Source of the DNA: JACKNG01 sp050184115
GTDB lineage: Bacteria; Pseudomonadota; Gammaproteobacteria; Ga0077536
Length of the DNA stretch: 64,000 nucleotides
NCBI GenBank assembly: GCA_050184115.1
Contig: JBFXAQ010000014.1
Location: forward strand, 1-64,000
Reading direction: 5' to 3'
Position numbers and translations under genes: made by a program. Numbering within the stretch: position 1 is the stretch's first letter; each line of letters opens with the position of its first letter. Below, piece by piece: positions 57,542 through 64,000 of this stretch. Under the pieces are notes generated by a model, which made no database searches, was not told the origin of the DNA, and was given only the letters and a program-made list of their open reading frames with translations.

Positions 57542-59329
57542 TCAGGCCGGTTCGCAAGGACGTTCGGTGCGCGCGAAACCGGCCCGTCGCAGCCACAGGG
57601 CGTAGTGCTCGCGATCCTCCTCGTGGCGAAACGGCATGCGCGCGAGGTGGTCGTCGAGATCGAACTCGGGGTAATGCTCCAGATAGCGATCGACGTAGCG
57701 TGATGCCTCAGCGGTCTCTCCGAGCGCGGCATGGATGGCCGCAAACCAGCGGCAGGCCGACACCTGCGGCGTGTGCAGTTCCTTGATCACCGCCGCGGCA
57801 GCGACATAGCGCCGGGCGACGAAGTTGGCCGCGGCGTAGAGACTGCGCGGCCAGTCGCCGAGGAAGGGGTTGATGTCGAAAGCCCGCTCGAGCAATTCCA
57901 TGGCACGTTCCGGTTCTCCTGCCAGGGTCAGCGCCTGGGCCAGGAAGGCGTAGCAGTCGGCGTCATTCATGTTGAGCTCGAGCGCGGTCTCGAAACATTC
58001 GATGGCCTTGTCGAGATCCTTGCGGAAGAAATGCACCATGCCGAGACACAGGCGATAGGTGTGGGCCGAAGGATCCAGGTGCGCGGCGCGCTGGGCGTAG
58101 TCGAGCGCCTTGTCGAGCGAACCCTGCGGGTCGCAGGTCCAGTATTCGTTGTAGGCGACTGCGTAGGTCCAGGCGATGCCAGCGTAGGCACGCGGATACT
58201 CCGGGTCGACCTGGATCGCCTGCAGGTAGAGCCCGCGGGCGGCGAGGTTGTCCTCGCGATTGAACTTCAACCACAGCTCGCGCCCGCGCAGGACGAGGTC
58301 GTAGGCGGCGACGCTGTGCGCGGCCTGCTCGCTGCGCGCACGTTTACGCTCGCTGACTTCGAGGCGCCCGACCAGGGTCGAGACGATGCGGCGGGTCAAT
58401 TCGTCCTGGACGGCGAAGACGTCCTCGAGGCGACGGTCGAAGCGCTCCGCCCACAGGTGATGGCCGCTGGCCGCCTCGATGAGCTGCGCATTGACCCGCA
58501 CCCGGTCACCGGCCTTGCGCACGCTGCCCTCGAGGATGTAGCGCACGTTGAGGTCGCGCCCGATGTCCTGGGCGCGGGGCGCGCGTCCCTTGTAGCTGAA
58601 ACTCGTGTTGCGCGAGGTGACGACGAGATCCTTGAAGCGTGACAGCTCGGTGATGACATCCTCGGTGATGCCGTCGGCGAAGTATTCGTCTTCCGACTGG
58701 CCGGTCATGTTGGTGAAGGGCAGCACGACGATCGACGGTCGTGCCGGTGGTGCCGCGGCCGGCGCCACTGGCGAGAGCTCCGTCGCGGCACCGTCGACGT
58801 CTTCTCCTTCGTCGAGCGCGTAGACGCGCACCGGACGCGCGATGTTCTTGACCTCCTGCTCGCCGAGGAAGCGCCAGCGCGTGTCGCCGCGACCGACGAC
58901 GAAGTCGTGGGCCGGCCCCGACAGGGTGATCGAGCCCGGCTCGGCGAGCGCTTCCAGGCGCGCGGCAATGTTGACCCCCTCGCCGTAGATGCTGCCGTCG
59001 CTCTGCTGCAGGATGTCGCCCAGGTTGATGCCGATGCGGAAACGCATGCGACGCGGCTCCGGTCGTTCGGCGTTGCGCCGGGCGAGTTCGGCCTGGATGG
59101 CGAGGCTGGCATCGAGCGCTTCCAGCACGCTGTCGAACACCGCCAGGACGCTGTCGCCGGCCGTGTCGACCACCCGCCCGCCATGTTCGGCGGTGAACTC
59201 GCGGAACACGTCGCGCGAGGCTTCAAGCATCGTCACCGTGTCCGCTTCGTCCTCGCCCATCAGCCGCGAATAGCCGGCAACGTCGGCGCTGACGATGGCG
59301 GCGAGGCGGCGTCGAGGCTCGGTGAACAT
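57542..59329 (-). CDS. Class III adenylate cyclase with TPR repeats
   Basis: A 595-residue soluble protein. The N-terminal class III cyclase domain has both metal aspartates (IVSADVAGYSRLMGEDE; GGRVVDTAGDSVLAVF) and YGEGVNIAARLEALAEPG. The middle resembles the TolB-like N-terminal domain (PSIVVLPFTNMTGQSEDEYF, FADGITEDVITELSRF). The C-terminal 250 residues are TPR repeats (CLGMVHFFRKDLDKAIECFE). This CHD-TolB-TPR architecture is common in Proteobacteria; cAMP production is likely. Confidence 0.93.
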   Translation of the reverse strand: MFTEPRRRLAAIVSADVAGYSRLMGEDEADTVTMLEASRDVFREFTAEHGGRVVDTAGDSVLAVFDSVLEALDASLAIQAELARRNAERPEPRRMRFRIGINLGDILQQSDGSIYGEGVNIAARLEALAEPGSITLSGPAHDFVVGRGDTRWRFLGEQEVKNIARPVRVYALDEGEDVDGAATELSPVAPAAAPPARPSIVVLPFTNMTGQSEDEYFADGITEDVITELSRFKDLVVTSRNTSFSYKGRAPRAQDIGRDLNVRYILEGSVRKAGDRVRVNAQLIEAASGHHLWAERFDRRLEDVFAVQDELTRRIVSTLVGRLEVSERKRARSEQAAHSVAAYDLVLRGRELWLKFNREDNLAARGLYLQAIQVDPEYPRAYAGIAWTYAVAYNEYWTCDPQGSLDKALDYAQRAAHLDPSAHTYRLCLGMVHFFRKDLDKAIECFETALELNMNDADCYAFLAQALTLAGEPERAMELLERAFDINPFLGDWPRSLYAAANFVARRYVAAAAVIKELHTPQVSACRWFAAIHAALGETAEASRYVDRYLEHYPEFDLDDHLARMPFRHEEDREHYALWLRRAGFARTERPCEPA

Positions 59330-59351
59330 GGCGGAACCGCGCGGTGATCTC

Positions 59352-61616
59352 TCAATCGAGCAACGGCTTGCCGCTGACGAATCGATCGAGCACGTTCTTG
59401 GTGATGCGCGAGACGTTGTTCCTGTAGTTGTCGTGGGCGAGCGAGCCCGGCCAGGCGATCGAACTGGTCGCGAACACGCCGCCGCCGTTGGCGGTCTCGT
59501 AGAAGACGAGATCCGCGCGTACGAGGTCGTTCTCCTGGCCGCCGGTGCCGGGGTAGTTGATCAGCATCTCCTCGCACACCACGAGGTAGATGTCGGTGTG
59601 ATCCTCCGAGGATGCCAGCAGGTAGGCATTGGGCGGTGTGCCCAGCGCACGGTCGGCGCGGTCGAGCTCGAGCCCGGCGGCGCCGCCGCCGATGAGGCCG
59701 AAGTCGCCGATGCGCTCGTCGGCGCCGACGCCGTTCATGATCCAGCGCACCTCCTTCCTGAAGCTGTCCGGCTTGCGCACGTAGTACGACGAGATGTCGA
59801 AACCCTGGGCGGTGAAGCCGGTGCCGACAATCTGCTGCGGCGGGCGGCCGTTACGTCGCCACAGTCCGCCGTACTCGCCGGTGAAACCGTGGTAGTACTC
59901 GCCCGTGCGCGCCTCCCAGGCGCGGATGCCGTCTTCGTTGCGCCGCACCTCGATGATGCCGGGCACCTCGCCGTGGTAAGCGATGCGCCAGTACCAGCCG
60001 TTGGCGCCCAGGTACATGAAGCGGCCGCCGCGCTGCTGCCAGGCATGCAGCGCATCCCACATCTGCTTCGAGTGGTATTCGGGATGCGAAGACGACAACA
60101 CCACGCGGTAGGGCTCGATGGACTTGAGGCCTTCGTAGTGCAGCTCTTCGTCGGTGATGACGTCGTACTCGTAGCCCATGTTCTCGAGCCAGTTGATGAT
60201 GTGGGTGTCGGCGTTGAACTGCCACAGGGTCGAGCCCTCGCCACCCAGCCACGACTTGTACTTCGGCCGCATGTTGAGGATGGGGCGCAGGCGCGAGGAA
60301 TGGCACACGCCCGAGCCGTCCGAATGCACGTCGTAGCAGCTCGAACCATACTCGCGGTGCACGTTGCGGTAGAGATCCTGCCGCTCGTGCTCGACCAGGC
60401 GACCGCCGAGCAGCTGGGCAATCGGCGCGTCCGTGCCCATGTGCTCGTTGGCGTAGGCCATGTAGCTGGCCGTCGGCAGCACGAAACAGATCTTCGCCGT
60501 CGCCTGGCCGCGCGGCGGCAGCACCGCGAACGGCACGTAGTCCTCGTCTTCGAGAGCCGCGCCGCAACGCAGGCGCGCGCAGTAGAGACCACTCTTGAGA
60601 TTCTTCGGCACGGTCAGCGAGACATCGACCTGCCAGGCCGCGTCGTAGACGTCGTCGTCGTGGAAGTGGATGGCGCCGTACTCGCGTGGCGCGTGGCGCC
60701 AGTTCATCTCCTCGCCGCTCCAGTTCCAGCCGGTCATGCCGCGCGCCGGCATGTGTACGACGTGCCCGTGCAGCCGGTTGGGTGAAAGATCGGAGACGCG
60801 CAAGCCGGTGATGTCGGTACTGAAGTCCCAGGCGCCGAAGACGTCGTTGGCCAGCGTGCGATCGAGGTTCGGTGCACGCAGGGTTTCCATCTCGGCGCGG
60901 TCGAGGGCGCGGGTCGCGATGCGCGGGCTGTCGATCTTGCCGTTGTAGTGCTGGTCGCACACCGTGCGGCCGGCGTCGAAGCGCTGGAAGCGGGCGGCGA
61001 GGGTGACGGGGCCATCGTGGCCGCCGAGGCGGGCTGTCTTCGCCGTGGCGCGGACGAGCGCCGCGTCGCGCGTGCCGACATGGGTGTGCAGGGGTTCCTG
61101 GATCAGCACCACTTTCTTTGTCCGGGCATCGAAGCTCGCGGCGATGAAATACCACTCGTGGGCGAGCAGGGCACGCCCGGTGGTGAAGGTTTCGCTGCGG
61201 CCGCGGGCGCCACCGAGGGTGAGCGAGATGCCGCCGTTGTCGGCGGCGATGCCGAGCACTGCGCCACCGCCCTGGCGACCTGCCCAATGGCTGATCAGCG
61301 CCTGCGCGCCGCGTTCTGGAGTAGTTGGCCAGATGAAGGCTTGCAGCGTGAAGCTGTCGAGTGCCGGCATGTTGTCGGCGCGCGGGATCTCGACGAACGA
61401 GCCGGCGTGAATCACCTGCTTGCGGCCCTTGTAGGTGCCGTTGGCCGGCGTGCGCACGACGCGTTCCTGGTACCCCGGGCCGTCCGGATTCATGTCGCCG
61501 CAGATCAGGCGCACGAAGTCGGCGCGAAATTCCCTCGCATCGCAGTTGACCATGAAGTTGATGGTTTCACCGGGCGCCACGCTGACGCGGTCGGCATAGG
61601 CAGTGATCTTCATCAT
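59352..61616 (-). CDS. dmfA2: N,N-dimethylformamidase large subunit
   Basis: A 754-residue protein matching the DMFase heavy chain (about 762 residues). It has an N-terminal beta domain, a LamG-like jelly roll (about residues 75-210: FTLQAFIWPTTPERGAQALI, WYFIAASFDARTKKV), and a catalytic region with VLPTASYMAYANEHMG, WLENMGYEYDVITDEELH and SSSHPEYHSKQMWDAL. Family enzymes bind a mononuclear iron through Tyr and Glu residues and hydrolyse DMF to dimethylamine and formate. The small subunit lies just upstream, 34 bp away. RBS GGAGGAAACAGAAC supports 61616; 61613 is also possible. Confidence 0.9.
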   Translation of the reverse strand: MMKITAYADRVSVAPGETINFMVNCDAREFRADFVRLICGDMNPDGPGYQERVVRTPANGTYKGRKQVIHAGSFVEIPRADNMPALDSFTLQAFIWPTTPERGAQALISHWAGRQGGGAVLGIAADNGGISLTLGGARGRSETFTTGRALLAHEWYFIAASFDARTKKVVLIQEPLHTHVGTRDAALVRATAKTARLGGHDGPVTLAARFQRFDAGRTVCDQHYNGKIDSPRIATRALDRAEMETLRAPNLDRTLANDVFGAWDFSTDITGLRVSDLSPNRLHGHVVHMPARGMTGWNWSGEEMNWRHAPREYGAIHFHDDDVYDAAWQVDVSLTVPKNLKSGLYCARLRCGAALEDEDYVPFAVLPPRGQATAKICFVLPTASYMAYANEHMGTDAPIAQLLGGRLVEHERQDLYRNVHREYGSSCYDVHSDGSGVCHSSRLRPILNMRPKYKSWLGGEGSTLWQFNADTHIINWLENMGYEYDVITDEELHYEGLKSIEPYRVVLSSSHPEYHSKQMWDALHAWQQRGGRFMYLGANGWYWRIAYHGEVPGIIEVRRNEDGIRAWEARTGEYYHGFTGEYGGLWRRNGRPPQQIVGTGFTAQGFDISSYYVRKPDSFRKEVRWIMNGVGADERIGDFGLIGGGAAGLELDRADRALGTPPNAYLLASSEDHTDIYLVVCEEMLINYPGTGGQENDLVRADLVFYETANGGGVFATSSIAWPGSLAHDNYRNNVSRITKNVLDRFVSGKPLLD

Positions 61617-61650
61617 TGTTCTGTTTCCTCCCCCCAGATCGTACGTCGGC

Positions 61651-61977
61651 TCAGGCGCGCAAGGTTTCACCCGTCAGCGCCTTCCAGCGCTGGCGGAAGA
61701 CGTACCACTCGGCCTCGGTCTGGCTGGTGAAACGCCGGTTGAGCAGCTTGACCGGTTCGCCGGGTTTGCCGGTGGTCCGGGCGAGCTGCCATTCACGGTT
61801 GGGCTTGATCACCACCAGGCAGTACTTGTCTGCCATGGGCGCACCGCGCATGCGCGTGAGCAGGCGCTGCAGGTCCGGACTGTGGTGTCCGATCGGGTTG
61901 TGCTTGAATTCCTCGATGAGGCGGCGGTCGTCCGCCTGCGGCCGGTAGTTCTCGTGCGCTTCTTTGAGTTCTGCCAT
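61651..61977 (-). CDS. dmfA1: N,N-dimethylformamidase small subunit
   Basis: A 108-residue basic protein matching the DMFase light chain, which packs against the heavy chain. Recognisable segments: PIGHHSPDLQRLLTRMRG, YCLVVIKPNREWQLAR and RRFTSQTEAEWYVFRQRWKA. It is slightly shorter than the 132-residue characterised chain. Preceded by GGGGAGG. The small-large order is the same as in characterised dmfA1A2 operons. Confidence 0.88.
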   Translation of the reverse strand: MAELKEAHENYRPQADDRRLIEEFKHNPIGHHSPDLQRLLTRMRGAPMADKYCLVVIKPNREWQLARTTGKPGEPVKLLNRRFTSQTEAEWYVFRQRWKALTGETLRA

Positions 61978-62074
61978 GGCTTGTCCTCCCCGCGTGCCAG
62001 TGGATTGAACGCGAGCGGGGAGTATAGCGCCGAACCCGGCGTGCCCCGTGACGGCGATGTCCCGCCCCGGCGCG

Positions 62075-62938
62075 TCAGAACGGGGTGCCGTGACGGGCCG
62101 CGTAGTCGCCGTAGGCCGGCGTGAGCCGCGCCAGGGCCGGGCGGTCGGCGCCGCCGATGGCACGGTCGTCGAGGCTGGCGATACCGATCAGCCCGGCGCC
62201 GCTGCCGCACAGGAAGGCTTCGTCCGCGCCGACGAGATCATAGGCGGTGAGCGGGCGTTCGCAGGCGCGGCCGCCGCCGGCCTGCCAGCATTCGAGCACG
62301 GTGGCCCGCGTGATACCGGGCAACGCACCTTCGCTGGTCGGCGGCGTGACCAGGGTGTCGTCGATGACGGCGAAGACGTTCGCGCCGCTGGCCTCGGCGA
62401 TGCGCGCCTCGGCGTTCAGCAGCAGGGCTTCGTCGTAGCCGCGCAGTCGCGCTTCGCGCTTGGCCAGCACGTTGTTGAGGTAGTTGAGACTCTTGACCTG
62501 GGGATCGAGCATGTCCGCCCGTGGCCGGCGCTGGCTGGCGGTGGCGAGACGCAGGCCACGCGCCCTCACCTCGTCGGGAAACATGCGGATATCGGCGACG
62601 ATGCAGTAGAGCTCGGGCTCGTGGCAATCGGTCGGGTCGAGCGTGAGCGCGCCGACGCCGCGGGTGACGAGCAGGCGGACGTAGGCTTCGGCCGCGCCGT
62701 GGGCGCGCGCCGTTGCGCACACCACCGCGGCCAACGCGGACCCGGCGAGCGGCAGGTCGAGGCCGATGGCGCGTGCGGAGCGCGCGAGGCGCGCGAGGTG
62801 GGCGTCGAGGCGGAACACCCGTCCGCCGGTGATGCGGATGCCCTCGAACACGCCGTCGCCGTAGAGCAGGCCGTGATCGAGCAGGGGCACGCGGCAGTCG
62901 CGCGCATCGCCGATGTGTCCACGATGCCAGACCTTCAT
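62075..62938 (-). CDS. Class IV aminotransferase (D-amino acid / branched-chain type)
   Basis: A 287-residue PLP enzyme of fold-type IV. It shows RVPLLDHGLLYGDGVFEGIR, the PLP lysine in PQVKSLNYLNNVLAK (about residue 150) and EASGANVFAVIDD with the PLP-phosphate loop. The RG(L)RLATASQRR segment and overall length suit BCAT, D-amino acid transaminase or aminodeoxychorismate lyase; I cannot separate these. It is translationally coupled (4-bp overlap) to the IclR gene. Confidence 0.88.
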   Translation of the reverse strand: MKVWHRGHIGDARDCRVPLLDHGLLYGDGVFEGIRITGGRVFRLDAHLARLARSARAIGLDLPLAGSALAAVVCATARAHGAAEAYVRLLVTRGVGALTLDPTDCHEPELYCIVADIRMFPDEVRARGLRLATASQRRPRADMLDPQVKSLNYLNNVLAKREARLRGYDEALLLNAEARIAEASGANVFAVIDDTLVTPPTSEGALPGITRATVLECWQAGGGRACERPLTAYDLVGADEAFLCGSGAGLIGIASLDDRAIGGADRPALARLTPAYGDYAARHGTPF

Positions 62939-63666
62939 GTCGTCTCTCCTTCCAGTCGTAGAGCGATGCCTTCGGCGGCGTGGCGCACGCGGCGCACCGC
63001 GGCTGCTGTGCCGAGGGCGTGAAAACGGGCGGCGACCATGGCCAGCGCGACGCAGCCTTCGAGCCGGCCCGCGACCTGCACCGGCGCCGCCGCGACGCAC
63101 AGGCCGGCCTGCCATTCCTCGTCGTTGACGGCCCAGCCGCGGTTGCGCGCCTCGTCGACGGCCGCGTTGAGCGCGGCCCGGCTGCGCAGTGTCGCCGGGG
63201 TGTAACGCGGCAAGGTGTCGAGTTCGACAGTGGCTGGCGCAAGAGCGAGGTAGAGCTTGCCGACCGCCGTCGCATGCACCGGCACGTGCGAACCGAGCCG
63301 CGGCGCGGCCCGCAGGAAGCCGTCGCCCTCGGCCTTGGCCAGCACCACCAGGCGTGCGCCACGGGCGACGACGAGGAAGAAGGTCTCGCCGAGTTCGTGG
63401 GCGGCGGCTTCGAGCACCGGCTGCGCGGCATGGGCGACGGGTTCACGTCGCGCGCAGGCCAGCCCCAGGGTCATCAGCCCGAGGCCGGCCTGGTAGCGCC
63501 CCTCGGCGTCGCGCTCGACCAGGCCGCGCGCAACCAACGGCGCGAGGATGCGATGGGCGCTCGAACGCGGCATGTCGAGGCTGCGCGCGATGTCGGCCAG
63601 GCGCAGCGCCTGCCCGGCCTGACCGAGCAGGAAGAGGGCGTCGAGGGCCTTGTCGATGGTTGTCAT
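62935..63666 (-). CDS. IclR-family transcriptional regulator
   Basis: A 243-residue IclR protein: N-terminal HTH (ALFLLGQAGQALRLADIARS, MPRSSAHRILAPLVARGLVE) and the GAF-like effector domain (GETFFLVVARGARLVVLAKA, HATAVGKLYLALAP). It overlaps the aminotransferase gene, and an inverted repeat lies just upstream, so autoregulation with control of the aminotransferase and perhaps the divergent methyltransferase is likely. Confidence 0.92.
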   Translation of the reverse strand: MTTIDKALDALFLLGQAGQALRLADIARSLDMPRSSAHRILAPLVARGLVERDAEGRYQAGLGLMTLGLACARREPVAHAAQPVLEAAAHELGETFFLVVARGARLVVLAKAEGDGFLRAAPRLGSHVPVHATAVGKLYLALAPATVELDTLPRYTPATLRSRAALNAAVDEARNRGWAVNDEEWQAGLCVAAAPVQVAGRLEGCVALAMVAARFHALGTAAAVRRVRHAAEGIALRLEGETT

Positions 63667-63678
63667 GATGTTCCGTAT

Positions 63679-63707
63679 TTCAGAACAGTGTTCTTGAATT
63701 CAGAACA
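63679..63707. promoter_or_regulatory. Putative IclR operator
   Basis: AGAACA-G-TGTTCT (63682-63694) is a perfect dyad inside the longer TTCAGAAC...GTTCTTGAA, and a third TTCAGAACA half-site follows at 63699-63707. It lies 13 bp upstream of the IclR start and in the divergent promoter region with the gene at 63892. Confidence 0.65.
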
Positions 63708-63891
63708 AGGATTCGCATCTTCGCTTGCCGTCGTCAAGCCTGCCGCGATTCCTCCAAGAAATCCGGGGACGAGGCGAGCGCGGAGCCGTCCCCGCCGCCG
63801 CCCCTGTCGTCCACGGCCTGCACCGGCCGTTCCGCCATGTGGTACAAGGCGGCATCCGTTACACGTCGACAGTCGAGGAGGGGATCGAAGC

Positions 63892-64000
63892 ATGGACAAG
63901 GCGCGCATGAAGGCGATGGCCGACCGCGTGTTCCGCGATGTCGCCGGGGGCATGGCGGCGGGACTGGCCTGGCTCGGCTGCGAGACCGGGCTGTTCCGCG
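63892..64000 (+). CDS. N-terminus of a SAM-dependent methyltransferase-like protein (runs off the right edge)
   Basis: The visible 36 residues read MKAMADRVFRDVAGGMAAGL then AWLGCETGLFR. This is the opening helix pair typical of class I methyltransferases of the Rv2258c-like group, where a bulky GLF motif starts the N-terminal dimerisation domain. The rest is outside the window. Divergent from the IclR gene; GAGGAGGGGATCGAAGC precedes the ATG. Confidence 0.5.
   Translation, partial: MDKARMKAMADRVFRDVAGGMAAGLAWLGCETGLFR

Overview
The window is GC-rich (roughly two thirds G+C by eye), gene-dense bacterial chromosome. Gene content (Hsp33, YpfJ-type metallopeptidase, DUF805, MlaC-like and HdeA-like proteins, BLUF/EAL proteins, an AlkB-type oxygenase, several acyl-CoA enzymes) fits a Pseudomonadota member, most likely an environmental gammaproteobacterium. 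That placement is inferred from gene families only. No rRNA, tRNA, phage, insertion sequence or CRISPR array was seen.

Layout. 1-3.1 kb: end of a leftward gene, an N-acyl-D-amino-acid deacylase-type amidohydrolase with its terminator, and a divergent LysR regulator. 3.2-15.3 kb: a catabolic block of a thiolase, two PEP-synthase/PPDK-like proteins separated by two proteins I do not recognise, a three-gene biotin-dependent carboxylase (carrier, biotin carboxylase, carboxyltransferase), a second thiolase and an SDR. 15.3-18.3 kb: SulP transporter and a BLUF-EAL light/c-di-GMP pair. 18.4-23.3 kb: hydrolase, C45 acyltransferase, two membrane proteins, an encapsulated-ferritin-type protein without shell gene or targeting tail, and a flavin monooxygenase. 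23.4-28.3 kb: hybrid histidine kinase and a REC-GGDEF-EAL protein. 28.4-35.1 kb: quinohemoprotein alcohol dehydrogenase, metallopeptidase, a frameshifted membrane gene, DUF805, AlkB-like oxygenase, paired SMR exporters and an ArsR regulator. 35.3-42 kb: Hsp33, MFS transporter, hydrolase, two acyl-CoA dehydrogenases, HdeA-like protein. 42-49.4 kb: MOSC protein, acetamidase/formamidase, cupin, DUF924, thioesterase, a CxxU selenoprotein, HDAC-like deacetylase, DUF3047, MlaC-like protein. 49.4-52.5 kb: surface-carbohydrate, NeuB-like and NeuA-like genes. 52.6-56.4 kb: acetoacetate-decarboxylase-like protein, TetR with a strong palindromic operator, an unknown 385-residue protein and an APH-fold kinase. 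56.4-57.5 kb: five tandem small-RNA genes on the minus strand. 57.5-64 kb: adenylate cyclase/TPR protein, N,N-dimethylformamidase subunits, class IV aminotransferase with IclR regulator, and the start of a methyltransferase.

Three observations stand out. (1) The 1.1-kb gap at 56.4-57.5 kb holds five units, each with a minus-strand sigma70-like promoter of fixed 16-bp spacing, a hairpin whose arms covary between copies, two CCTCCCC (anti-Shine-Dalgarno) motifs and a GNRA-capped terminator hairpin: a tandem family of anti-SD small RNAs. Many ribosome binding sites in the window carry the complementary GGGGAGG or GAGGGGAG. (2) The carboxymuconolactone-decarboxylase-like gene at 46.1 kb has an in-frame TGA exactly at the second cysteine of its CxxC motif, followed by a SECIS-like hairpin with a GGTC loop. 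(3) The 4.8-14.2 kb block combines a PPDK-like ATP-dependent phosphotransferase lacking the PEP-binding barrel with a biotin carboxylase and thiolases, which suggests an ATP-dependent carboxylation route (for example of a ketone) whose substrate is unknown. Five 68-bp dimeric GGGGTCAGACCCC repeats lie in intergenic gaps, four of them in or beside that block.
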